Below the pieces are notes generated by a model. That model searched no databases. It was given only the letters and a program-made list of their open reading frames with translations, and was not told the DNA's origin. 64,000 nucleotides of DNA from the NCBI RefSeq assembly GCF_025854375.1, contig NZ_CP107575.1, positions 2,976,001 through 3,040,000 of the forward strand. Reading direction: 5' to 3'. Each line of letters starts with the position of its first letter. Within the stretch, counting starts at the first letter, position 1. Of the stretch, positions 8,361 to 16,443 are shown one piece after another. The DNA comes from Glutamicibacter sp. JL.03c. GTDB taxonomy: Bacteria; Actinomycetota; Actinomycetes; Actinomycetales; Micrococcaceae. The position numbers and the translations under genes were made by a program.

Positions 8361-9503
8361 TTACTGCTCTCCCTCGGCCGCGTCAGCGAATCCAGCTTCG
8401 TATTCCCTATGCCAGGCAAGTTCTTCCTGGATCAGCGGATGCGCTTCTGCGTAGACCTGTTCAAAGGACTTGGCCAATGGCGGAACAGGGAAAGCCATTG
8501 CGTCGTCGCGCACCTTGGCCGCCATGGCGTCAGCGTCAGTGGCTAGCTGCTCGAAGAATGCGTCATCGACGAGGTTGTTTTCGCGGAGGTAGGTTTCGAG
8601 GCGAACCAATGGGTCCTTGGGAGCCCACTGCTTTTCCTCTTCGCTCATGCGGTACTTCGTGGGATCGTCGGCGGTGGTGTGCGCGCCGAGTCGGTACGTC
8701 ACAGCTTCGATGAAGACCGGGCCCTTGCCGCTGCGTGCGTGTTCCAGCGCCCAGCGGGTCACTGCAAGAACGGCCAAGACGTCGTTGCCATCGACCCGGA
8801 TGCCTGGCATGCCGTAGCCAGCAGCGCGGTTGACCAGAGGAACCTTGGACTGCACTTCGAACGGCACGGAGATGGCGTACTGGTTGTTCTGGCAGAAGTA
8901 CACCACGGGGGCGTTGAACGAGTTGGCGAAGACCATCGACTCGTGTGTTTCACCCTCGGTGGATGAGCCGTCACCGAAGTACGCCACCACGGCGTTGCCT
9001 TCAGCAGCGCGGCGTTCCTCATCCCATCCGTGCTGTTCCATGTTCAGGGCCATGGCATAGCCGGCCGCATGCGGCATCTGCGCGGCGAGGACCATGGTGT
9101 ACATGTGGAAGTTGTTTTCCCGGGGGTCCCAGCCGCCACCGGAGATGCCGCGGAAGAGGCGCAGCATTTCCGAGAAGGAAACCTCGCGGGTCAGGGCAAC
9201 CCCGTGTTCGCGGTAGGTAGGGAAGATATAGTCGTTCGGCCGGGTAGCGCGGCCTGAACCGATCTGGGCTGCTTCCTGTCCGCGCAGTGGAACCCAGAGG
9301 GCCAGCTGGCCCTGACGCTGCAGTGCCGTGGCTTCTTGGTCGAAACGGCGGGTCATTGCCATATCGCGGTAGAAACCACGCAGCATTTGATCATCAACGT
9401 CCCCCAGATACGCATCATACGTTTCGTGGGAGTGACGCTGGCCGTCTGGGGTCAGGATCTGAATCAGATCCGACTCCGTCGCCTGAGTCGCAGCACGCGT
9501 CAT
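8361..9503 (-). CDS. bkdA: Branched-chain 2-oxoacid dehydrogenase E1 alpha subunit
   Basis: A 380-residue thiamine-diphosphate-dependent E1 alpha chain. The cofactor-binding motif starts at YFGDGSSTEGETHESMVFA and ends in FCQNNQYAIS, and the Mg-ThDP GDG is intact. The chosen ATG at 9503 has AAGGAAG five bases upstream; a longer frame adds 30 unlikely residues that would be encoded by the leader hairpin. First gene of bkdABC, 121 bases after the aminotransferase gene on the same strand. Confidence 0.93.
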   Translation of the reverse strand: MTRAATQATESDLIQILTPDGQRHSHETYDAYLGDVDDQMLRGFYRDMAMTRRFDQEATALQRQGQLALWVPLRGQEAAQIGSGRATRPNDYIFPTYREHGVALTREVSFSEMLRLFRGISGGGWDPRENNFHMYTMVLAAQMPHAAGYAMALNMEQHGWDEERRAAEGNAVVAYFGDGSSTEGETHESMVFANSFNAPVVYFCQNNQYAISVPFEVQSKVPLVNRAAGYGMPGIRVDGNDVLAVLAVTRWALEHARSGKGPVFIEAVTYRLGAHTTADDPTKYRMSEEEKQWAPKDPLVRLETYLRENNLVDDAFFEQLATDADAMAAKVRDDAMAFPVPPLAKSFEQVYAEAHPLIQEELAWHREYEAGFADAAEGEQ

Positions 9504-9523
9504 ATATCTTCCTTTGATCATAA

Positions 9524-9561
9524 ATATGCCCCACACGGAATACATTCCGCATGGGACATAT
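9524..9561 (-). promoter_or_regulatory. Long hairpin in the bkdA leader
   Basis: Read on the minus strand, the two 18-base arms pair along their whole length with only three G-U wobbles and a minimal loop (GGAAUGUAUUCC at the tip). The wobbles pair only in minus-strand RNA. On the other strand they would be A-C mismatches, so it is likely an RNA structure of this transcript. It ends about 10 bases before the bkdA Shine-Dalgarno site. It may be a terminator of the upstream gene or a 5' control/stability element. Confidence 0.65.
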
Positions 9562-9624
9562 ACGGCTTGTCTAACTCCTAAGCCTATAGCCATTGACCGC
9601 TAAAACGCGAGACAGCAACCCCAA

Positions 9625-10740
9625 TCAGCTATGCGCCAAATACCGTGATTCCTTGCACAGTTCAATGAATCGATCATTAGCTTCCGCTTCGCCGATCGAT
9701 ACCCGCACGCCTTCGTTGGCGAAACCACGCACCGAAAGCGCGACAGCATTTGCCCGTTCTACGAACTCCGAGGTCTTCTCTCCCAACGGCAACCAGACGA
9801 AGTTCGCTTGGGTCGAAGGGATCTTCCATCCCAAGTCCTTCAGCGCAGCCACCACACGCTCGCGTTCCTGAACCAACGAGTCGACTCGCTCAAGTACGCG
9901 GTCAATCTGCGCCAGCGATGCGACAGCAGCATCTTCGGCAACACTCGATACCGCGAACGGCGTAGCCATGACGCGGATGTTGTTGGTGATTTCCGGGTGG
10001 GAGACCGAATAGCCTACACGCAGATTCGCCAGGCCATGGGCTTTCGAGAAAGTACGCAGAAGAACAACGTTCTCATGCGCGTTGTAGGTATGAACGCCAT
10101 CCACCGACTTTTCGTCGCGAACGAACTCGATGTAGGCCTCGTCCAGAACGACCAGGACGTTTTTGGGAACGCGGGCCAAGAAGTCATCAACTTCGGCCTG
10201 GGTCAGGATTGGCCCCGTCGGATTACTAGGCGTGCACAGCAAGATCACCGACGTGTTCTCATTGACGGCAGCGATCATGGCTTCAAGATCGTGGCGTCCG
10301 TCTTGCAGCAACGGAATCTCCACCGGAAGTGCACCGGCGCTCTGAACGAGAATCGGGTAAGCCTCGAAGGATCGCCAAGCGTAAATAACCTCATCCTGGA
10401 TTCCATCTTCGTTCTGTCCCGCGAAGGTGCTCAGAATTTGAGTCAGCGCACCGAGGGACCCAGCACCGGTGACGATATCTTCAGCTGGCACATCCAAGTA
10501 CTCGGACAGCGCTTCACGCAGTTTGGTCGACAGTGGATCTGGATAGCGGTTCAAGCTGCTTTGCTCGATCACGGCTTGGCGCACGGTATCCAATGGGCCG
10601 AATGGAATCTCGTTCGATGACAGTTTGTAGGCAGTGATGCCTTCTACAGGTGCTGGCGGCTTGCCTGCAGCGTATTTTGGGAGACGTGCAACGACGGGGC
10701 GTGGCTGCACCTGGTCTTGGGTCACCGGATTTTCAGTCAT
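9625..10740 (-). CDS. Histidinol-phosphate/aromatic aminotransferase
   Basis: A 371-residue class I/II PLP aminotransferase of the HisC-like branch. It has the N-terminal KLSSNEIPFGP signature, CTPSNPTG, and the PLP lysine in TFSKAHGLANLRVGY. In actinobacteria this branch includes both histidinol-phosphate aminotransferase and the aromatic enzyme Pat, which makes phenylalanine and tyrosine. It is not in a his operon here, which favours the aromatic or a broad role. ATG at 10740 is preferred to an upstream in-frame start because family members begin near this point. No strong Shine-Dalgarno site is seen. Confidence 0.88.
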   Translation of the reverse strand: MTENPVTQDQVQPRPVVARLPKYAAGKPPAPVEGITAYKLSSNEIPFGPLDTVRQAVIEQSSLNRYPDPLSTKLREALSEYLDVPAEDIVTGAGSLGALTQILSTFAGQNEDGIQDEVIYAWRSFEAYPILVQSAGALPVEIPLLQDGRHDLEAMIAAVNENTSVILLCTPSNPTGPILTQAEVDDFLARVPKNVLVVLDEAYIEFVRDEKSVDGVHTYNAHENVVLLRTFSKAHGLANLRVGYSVSHPEITNNIRVMATPFAVSSVAEDAAVASLAQIDRVLERVDSLVQERERVVAALKDLGWKIPSTQANFVWLPLGEKTSEFVERANAVALSVRGFANEGVRVSIGEAEANDRFIELCKESRYLAHS

Positions 10741-10821
10741 AGCTAAAGCGTATCCCCCATTTAAGGGCTGATTACATCCCTTCCACATTCCCAACTCAGC
10801 TTTTTATGACAGAGTTGAGGC

Positions 10822-11208
10822 ATGAGCTTCCTCATTCGAGTCATCATTAATGCCTTGGCCCTCGCGGCCGCCGTTTGGATTGTCCCCGGCTTGCAGATTC
10901 ACGCTGTCCGCGATGGAGCAGCAAGTACCGCAATCGCCTACCTTGTTGTCGCAGTAATCTTCGGCTTGGTTAACGCCCTGGTACGTCCTATCGTCAAGGT
11001 CTTTTCCTTGCCGATCACCTGCCTGACGTTGGGCTTGTTCACCATCGTGATCAATGCGCTGATGCTGTTGCTCACTTCTTGGCTGACGAGCTTCACGCCC
11101 ATCGAGCTCTCCATTGAATCCTTCTGGTGGGATGCCATCGCCGGAACGATCATCATTGCGATCGTCTCCGCAGTTTTGGGACTGTTCGTCAAGAGCGACA
11201 GAGACTGA
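10822..11208 (+). CDS. Phage-holin-like four-helix membrane protein (PF04020 type)
   Basis: A 128-residue, very hydrophobic protein with four membrane helices: residues 1-20, 36-58, 62-88 and 105-125. The segment NALVRPIVKVFSLPITCLTLGLF is typical of the DUF360/holin-like family found throughout actinobacteria. There is no phage context, so this is a housekeeping membrane protein of unknown role. A strong terminator follows. Confidence 0.85.
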   Translation: MSFLIRVIINALALAAAVWIVPGLQIHAVRDGAASTAIAYLVVAVIFGLVNALVRPIVKVFSLPITCLTLGLFTIVINALMLLLTSWLTSFTPIELSIESFWWDAIAGTIIIAIVSAVLGLFVKSDRD

Positions 11209-11233
11209 CTCTGATTGGTCGTTCATCTCGTAT

Positions 11234-11266
11234 AAAAGTGGTTTCCCCAGCGGAAACCACTTTTTT
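11234..11266. terminator. Bidirectional terminator
   Basis: Stem AAGTGGTTTCC/GGAAACCACTT with loop CCAGC and T6 on the plus strand; A-rich on the other side, so it can also end the converging lipase-like gene at 11283. Confidence 0.9.
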
Positions 11267-11282
11267 ACTACCTCTGCCCGCA

Positions 11283-12638
11283 TCAGTGCGGAAGGCTCAT
11301 ATTCTTGAGTCTTTGCTCGTTGTCTCTGCGTTGTTTCTCAGTCATCCTGCGGGGTACGCGCTCAATCTTGAACTTCCGAATTTTCATCGGTGTTTTCGGC
11401 AATTGGAAGTGCCTGAGATGCTCGCGGATTTCAGGTTTCGGCTTCTCACCTAACTCCCGCAAGTGATCCCCATAGTTCTTGAGCTGGTGCGGCGCTCCGA
11501 ACAAGGAATCCTCATCAAGCAGTGGTTTGATCTCCTCGCGTGGCCCGTCAAAGATTGTCGTGTAATGGTTCCGGCCCCTATTCTTGTTCGGCGTTCCATC
11601 TGTTCCTGGAACCATGTCCCTATCGTCTTCAACTGACAGGCTGCGTACGCGATCCGGGATTTCAATTCCGCCGATGGGGGAACCCAGGGTAATCATCTTG
11701 TTCATCTTGTACTTGCGATTCAAGAACTTGTTCTTGATCAACTGCGCCACATGAATTCCGCCTTGGGAGTATCCGGACAGGATGATCTCGTCTCCCTCCT
11801 TGGCACCGCTGGCTTCAATGGCATCGGCGATGGCATCCACGTAGTTCTCCGATTCAAGCTCCAAGCCATCAATAATTCCCCAATCATCCCAAGGATTTTT
11901 ACCGCCATTCCTGTCTTGCGTACCCGGGAGAATCACCGCATAGGTATTCTCGTCGACCTCTACCACCATGAACTTTCCGTTATCCTCAGGGCCCCGGTCC
12001 TCCAGCATGCTGTGGAGTTCGTAGAAGCTCTCCGGCCCACCATTCACCTGGACTTCTTGCGGTGGGTCCTGCTGGGTAATGACGATTTCGGCATCACGAC
12101 GTGAATCAAAGTGGCGCATCAACTCGGCCAACTCCCTGGTTTGGATTTCAACCTGATCGCCGAAGCTCTTGTTCCGGTCCAACATGAAATCCGGGCGCAG
12201 CAGCATCAACATGCGCAGGATTGTCTCCATGTGTCCAGTGGGTGGGCGCATGTTGTTGTTCTTGATGCCTTGAATGACGTCGCCAAGATTTTGCGCAAAG
12301 GTTTCGGCCAAAATCTGGTGTTCCACGCGGTTCTCGGCTGATTCGAAATTTCGGCCGGCTCGTCCAATAGCCGCGCTCAACTGCGTACTCTCAGAGGCCG
12401 ATGATTCGGCCTGGAACACCGCTGCACGCAGCCGCCATATGAGCGTGTCCAAACTGGGGCTCCGCGCAACCAGGCAAGCACTGATGGCTGCTGCGGCAAT
12501 GTCGCTTTGGCATCGGCTCGCGGCACGTTGAGCAGCGAGCACCCGGTCACGAACTTCAGCAAGCTCACGTGAGACCCGCTGGCAGATCCCATACGCCTGC
12601 GCGTAATCGGACTCGTTGTAATTGACGTCATACCCCAT
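11283..12638 (-). CDS. ESX-associated lipase-like alpha/beta hydrolase
   Basis: A 451-residue protein. The N-terminal half (1-165) is all-helical, as in WXG100/LXG-type secretion modules. The C-terminal half has an alpha/beta-hydrolase core with the nucleophile elbow GYSQG at 289-293 (Ser291); likely partners are an Asp in SVEDDRDMVPG and a His in HQLKNYGDHL. The tail is strongly basic. It follows a WXG100-like gene after two bases (TGA-TC-ATG). The pair looks like a type VII secretion substrate with its partner, possibly a secreted lipase or esterase. The domain call rests on the elbow and fold order; the secretion role is inference. Confidence 0.7.
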   Translation of the reverse strand: MGYDVNYNESDYAQAYGICQRVSRELAEVRDRVLAAQRAASRCQSDIAAAAISACLVARSPSLDTLIWRLRAAVFQAESSASESTQLSAAIGRAGRNFESAENRVEHQILAETFAQNLGDVIQGIKNNNMRPPTGHMETILRMLMLLRPDFMLDRNKSFGDQVEIQTRELAELMRHFDSRRDAEIVITQQDPPQEVQVNGGPESFYELHSMLEDRGPEDNGKFMVVEVDENTYAVILPGTQDRNGGKNPWDDWGIIDGLELESENYVDAIADAIEASGAKEGDEIILSGYSQGGIHVAQLIKNKFLNRKYKMNKMITLGSPIGGIEIPDRVRSLSVEDDRDMVPGTDGTPNKNRGRNHYTTIFDGPREEIKPLLDEDSLFGAPHQLKNYGDHLRELGEKPKPEIREHLRHFQLPKTPMKIRKFKIERVPRRMTEKQRRDNEQRLKNMSLPH

Positions 12639-12640
12639 GA

Positions 12641-12913
12641 TCAGAACGCCATTTTCTGCTTCATGATCAGCGACTCCAGTTCCTGGATCTCATGAATGGC
12701 AGCGCTGAGGTAGGCCTCGGATTCCACCAGCTCCTGGTTCAGCCGTTCCAACCAGGAGCTCAGCTCCAATACCCGTTCGTAGAAGGCTCGGCCAGCAGCA
12801 GATTTCCAAGTCAACAAGCCAATCGAATCTAGCTGCGTAATAGCGAACCGTGTAGTTTTCTGTGCGTCATCCAGCTGAAAAGCCATCGAGTCCAACGTTG
12901 CTGAGAACATCAT
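12641..12913 (-). CDS. WXG100-like small protein
   Basis: A 90-residue helix-turn-helix-like protein with LTWKSAAGRAF in the middle, where the Trp and the following Ala-Gly turn match the WXG hairpin, flanked by two long helices. The ATG at 12913 is chosen because AGGAG lies nearby; the longer frame upstream encodes an improbable Met/Arg-rich stretch. It sits directly before the lipase-like gene, the usual order for a secreted WXG100 partner and its substrate. Confidence 0.7.
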   Translation of the reverse strand: MMFSATLDSMAFQLDDAQKTTRFAITQLDSIGLLTWKSAAGRAFYERVLELSSWLERLNQELVESEAYLSAAIHEIQELESLIMKQKMAF

Positions 12914-13046
12914 TTTCCTGCTCCTCATCATTCGAATTCTGTTCCTCATCATGTGCGTGTGCTCGATGCCCCTGTGCAGGATTGTTGCTCGATGTGGAAA
13001 CCTGCATGAAGTAAAAGATGTGATGGCGCGCCAGTGATGGAAGAAT

Positions 13047-14459
13047 ATGAGTATGGCTGAGATTGCGCGCACTTCCCTTGCTAATGAACCACTGGCTTTG
13101 ACTGCCCTCGACGGACGCTACCGCAGCGCCGTGGCACCGCTAGTTGACTACCTTTCCGAAGCGGCTCTGAACCGCGATCGCGTTCACGTTGAAGTTGAAT
13201 GGCTGATCCACTTGACCGACAACTCCGTTCTTCCAGGCACTGCCCCGCTGACCAATGATCAGAAGGCCGCCCTGCGCAAGATCGTCACCGACTTCAATGC
13301 AGATTCCGTGAAGGAACTGGCAGAGATCGAAGCAGTCACCGTTCACGACGTGAAGGCTGTCGAGTACTACATCGCCAACCGCCTCGAAGCCATCGGCATT
13401 GGCAACCTCAAGCCGCTGGTTCATTTCGGTTGCACCTCAGAGGACATCAACAACCTTTCGTACGCCCTGGGCGTGCAAGGCGGCGTCACCAGGGTCTGGC
13501 TGCCAGCAGCTCGCGATCTCGTCGCTCAGCTGGCCAAGATGGCTGAAGACTCCCGCGAAGTTCCAATGCTCTCGCGCACCCATGGCCAGCCAGCAACCCC
13601 TACGACCTTGGGCAAGGAACTGGCCGTTCTGGCGTGGCGCCTCACCCGCCAGCTGGACCGCATCGAAAAGACCGAATACCTCGGCAAGATCAACGGCGCC
13701 ACCGGCACCTACGCAGCCCACTACGCATCGGTGCCAAGCGCCGACTGGCAGAAGGTTTCCCAGAGCTTTGTTGAGCACCTGGGCCTGACCTGGAACCCGC
13801 TGACCACCCAGATCGAATCCCATGACTGGCAGGCAGAGGTCTACGCAGACATCGCCCGCTTCAACAGCATCCTGCACAACCTGTGCACCGATGTCTGGAG
13901 CTACATCTCCATCGGCTACTTCGTACAGATCCCTGTGGCTGGTGCCACCGGCTCTTCAACCATGCCGCACAAGGTGAATCCAATTCGCTTCGAAAACGCC
14001 GAAGCCAACTTGGAGATCTCCAACGGACTGCTCAATACCCTCGGCTCCACCCTGGTGACCAGCCGCTGGCAGCGCGATTTGACCGACTCCTCCTCGCAGC
14101 GCAACATCGGCACCGCCATCGGCCACTCGGTGCTTGCGATCTCCAACGTTGCCAAGGGATTGGATCGTCTGGACGTTGCCGAAGCCGTACTGGCTGACGA
14201 TCTGGACCACAACTGGGAAGTTCTCGCCGAGGCCATCCAGATGGTCATGCGCGCCGAGGCCATCGCCGGAGTCGAAGGCATGGACAACCCCTACGAGCGC
14301 CTGAAGGACCTGACCCGCGGCCACCGCGTGGATGCAGCCCGACTAAAGGAATTCGTGGGCGAGCTCGGCCTGTCCGCTGAGGCCGAGCAGCGCCTGCAGT
14401 CGCTGACCCCAGGCACCTACAACGGCATTGCCGCCCAGCTGGTTGACCACCTGAAATAG
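13047..14459 (+). CDS. purB: Adenylosuccinate lyase
   Basis: A 470-residue fumarase/aspartase-superfamily lyase. It has HFGCTSEDINN near the active site, the catalytic His region RTHGQPATPTTLGKE, and the family signature SSTMPHKVNPIRFE. It splits SAICAR and adenylosuccinate to fumarate plus AICAR or AMP in purine synthesis. GGAAG stands before the ATG; a second ATG two codons later is also possible. It stands alone, divergent from the WXG100-lipase pair, and ends at a strong terminator. Confidence 0.96.
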   Translation: MSMAEIARTSLANEPLALTALDGRYRSAVAPLVDYLSEAALNRDRVHVEVEWLIHLTDNSVLPGTAPLTNDQKAALRKIVTDFNADSVKELAEIEAVTVHDVKAVEYYIANRLEAIGIGNLKPLVHFGCTSEDINNLSYALGVQGGVTRVWLPAARDLVAQLAKMAEDSREVPMLSRTHGQPATPTTLGKELAVLAWRLTRQLDRIEKTEYLGKINGATGTYAAHYASVPSADWQKVSQSFVEHLGLTWNPLTTQIESHDWQAEVYADIARFNSILHNLCTDVWSYISIGYFVQIPVAGATGSSTMPHKVNPIRFENAEANLEISNGLLNTLGSTLVTSRWQRDLTDSSSQRNIGTAIGHSVLAISNVAKGLDRLDVAEAVLADDLDHNWEVLAEAIQMVMRAEAIAGVEGMDNPYERLKDLTRGHRVDAARLKEFVGELGLSAEAEQRLQSLTPGTYNGIAAQLVDHLK

Positions 14460-14477
14460 CAGGACATGCCCCGTGGG

Positions 14478-14523
14478 AGAGGCCCGGCGCATCTTGGAGG
14501 TCTCCAAGATGCGCCGGGCCTCT
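14478..14523. terminator. Perfect 22-bp inverted repeat between converging genes
   Basis: Arms 14478-14499 and 14502-14523 are exact complements (AGAGGCCCGGCGCATCTTGG... and its mirror), leaving a two-base centre. It lies just after purB and before the stop of the gene on the other strand, so it can end both transcripts. Confidence 0.85.
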
Positions 14524-14549
14524 ACTGTGCACCGCATGTCAGGCAGCCA

Positions 14550-15170
14550 TCACGTTTGCATCCACTTCGTCTTCTGTTCCACAGCGATGCCATGAAGTGA
14601 AAATTGGCCCATGGCCATTTTGAAGTACTTCGAATAGTCTGCTTCGGGGTATCGCACCAAATCGATCTTGACCTCATGGCCGCCATCCGCAGCTTGCCGT
14701 CCGGGCAGGCCTGCATCGCCCGCGACCTTCAGCAGCAGCGAACGATGAAGCTGGGACGGGTCCCACAGCAGCTTGACCTTTGCCTCATTTTTATACTGGA
14801 TGCTGGTGGCCGATTCAATGGACTCCCACGGGATCCGCCGTTCTCCGCGCACCACAAGTCCGGATTTCTCGACAATCATGTCGATAGCTTCCGCTCCGGT
14901 GCGCTTGAGGCCGGCCAAGGCCGTCACCGCGCCGATAGCGCCAAATATCAGTAGCGCGCCGCCGAATGCGGCCGGAATACCTTGCAGGCCGATTTGAGCT
15001 CGGCGGGAGGAAGTATCGGGGAGGTCGTTGCTGATCAGAAAAAACCCGAGGTAGGCAAGTACCGCGCCGATAACCAGAATGACCAGACTTTTCCGCAGCC
15101 TCGGCAGGTGGTGGTGCGGTTGCGTCACGAACCCGGTAACTTTTGGCGCACCGGATTTCCCTTTGCCCAT
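14550..15170 (-). CDS. Two-helix membrane protein with PH-like domain, type VII locus
   Basis: A 206-residue protein. Two membrane helices lie near residues 27-47 and 65-87, and a soluble C-terminal domain (about 95-206) has alternating strands that resemble a bacterial PH domain (VEKSGLVVRGERRIPWESIE). It is last in a minus-strand run. Its start overlaps the preceding stop (TGATG). Being downstream of the effector-like gene it could be an immunity or anchoring protein. Function unknown. Confidence 0.6.
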   Translation of the reverse strand: MGKGKSGAPKVTGFVTQPHHHLPRLRKSLVILVIGAVLAYLGFFLISNDLPDTSSRRAQIGLQGIPAAFGGALLIFGAIGAVTALAGLKRTGAEAIDMIVEKSGLVVRGERRIPWESIESATSIQYKNEAKVKLLWDPSQLHRSLLLKVAGDAGLPGRQAADGGHEVKIDLVRYPEADYSKYFKMAMGQFSLHGIAVEQKTKWMQT

Positions 15171-15760
15171 CAGAACAACTCTCCCTCATCGTCTTCTGCG
15201 AATGAGACCGACTCGAAGAATTCGACCATTGGTTCCATCATGAATCCCAAGGTGGTCAGGTCCGAGTCATAGGCTTCCAGCACGAAAATCATTCCATGGC
15301 TGCGTCCAACGGTCCTGGTATGCCCAATGGCGGCGGCAGACTGAATTTGGCCAATCGCGATTTCCTCCGACGCGATGGTCGATGCTGATTGAATCACCTC
15401 GCCGAAAACCCCGGATTTGAAGGATTCCAGGTGCAAGGGGGTCACCGACTCGTATTCCGGCTTGGCAATTTCTTCCAGGGTTGACTCCGGGTCATCTTCG
15501 AAAATCGCCAGATGCGCTGTGCCCAGGGCGTGCCCGTCTTCCGGCGAATACCAGAAAGTGTGCGATGAATCCTCGAATTGGTTCACTGCGACTTCCACGG
15601 CCAGCTGCCGGTAGGTCTCTCGCAAATCTGCATCGTCGGGAATTGCGCATTGGGACAGGTCCTCGGCCCATTCTTCGGGAGTCTGGAAGCCATCTCCGGG
15701 AAAGTCCCGTGGCACCGGCAGCCACAGTTCCAGATCGGGTTCGATTTCATAGGCGGTCAT
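15170..15760 (-). CDS. Hypothetical acidic protein, type VII locus
   Basis: A 196-residue soluble, acidic protein with no recognised domain. It begins with a proline-rich LWLPVPRDFPGDGFQTPEEW segment and seems to have an alpha/beta pattern. ATG at 15760 gives an ATGA overlap with the upstream stop and is preferred to GTG at 15775. It is coupled at both ends. Chaperone, EspG-like or immunity roles are possible, none shown. Confidence 0.6.
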   Translation of the reverse strand: MTAYEIEPDLELWLPVPRDFPGDGFQTPEEWAEDLSQCAIPDDADLRETYRQLAVEVAVNQFEDSSHTFWYSPEDGHALGTAHLAIFEDDPESTLEEIAKPEYESVTPLHLESFKSGVFGEVIQSASTIASEEIAIGQIQSAAAIGHTRTVGRSHGMIFVLEAYDSDLTTLGFMMEPMVEFFESVSFAEDDEGELF

Positions 15761-16383
15761 TGCACTGGCACCCACTTGAAGCTTCCCAATATCGCATATC
15801 CCAGCTGCCTCAGCCCCTCATTCACTTCGTCCTGTTTCAACTGATCTAACTCAGCATAGGTGTACATCAGCCAAAGCCCTGCCTTGGGATCAGGATCGAC
15901 GCTGCCATCGGGCAACGGGCGGGGCACCACCATATTTATGCCATGGCTTTGGAGTTCCTGGGCGTCCTTCGCCCTGGTACTCGTGTTCCAAAAGAACCAA
16001 TCAGCATCCTCGACGGATTCCGTGCCCACCGCGCTCCCGCGAGCGGCACGTTGTACGGCTTCAGCCAAGGTGCCGCTCGGGCCGGTTTTCAGCGGAGTCA
16101 CGATCAACGAGACCGGCCAGACCCCTGCTTTGCCACGCTCTGCCGGTATCGCGAAGCTAAGCGATCCACGCCGTCGCAGGTCCTCGAACATCTCATGGAC
16201 CTTCTGACGGAGCATAAGCACGACATCGGCACGGCCCCGCGCCCGCGGCTCAGCCGTGACCAGCTTTACCAGAGCCTCTTCGAACTCGATGCTGGTCCTG
16301 AATTCACGCCAACCAGGAGGAAAAACCATGTGGTACCGGATCCCGGTAGGCGCTGGGCTAGTTTGCATTTGATCTTGGGCCAT
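15757..16383 (-). CDS. Hypothetical protein, type VII locus
   Basis: A 208-residue soluble protein, alpha/beta by pattern, with VFPPGWREF near the start. A comparable W/P-rich opening occurs in the next gene product, so the two may be distant relatives. GGAG precedes the ATG. It lies 60 bases after the effector-like gene, which is where an immunity gene would be expected. No family recognised. Confidence 0.6.
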   Translation of the reverse strand: MAQDQMQTSPAPTGIRYHMVFPPGWREFRTSIEFEEALVKLVTAEPRARGRADVVLMLRQKVHEMFEDLRRRGSLSFAIPAERGKAGVWPVSLIVTPLKTGPSGTLAEAVQRAARGSAVGTESVEDADWFFWNTSTRAKDAQELQSHGINMVVPRPLPDGSVDPDPKAGLWLMYTYAELDQLKQDEVNEGLRQLGYAILGSFKWVPVQ

Positions 16384-16443
16384 GATTTTTCTCCGCCACC
16401 GCTCGAGACCTGCTGTCTGGAAACAGGCCAGGGAAATCAGACA

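Noticed and set aside
10822-11208. Holin-like protein as a sign of prophage
   Set aside because: The PF04020 type is widespread in actinobacterial chromosomes and no other phage gene is near.
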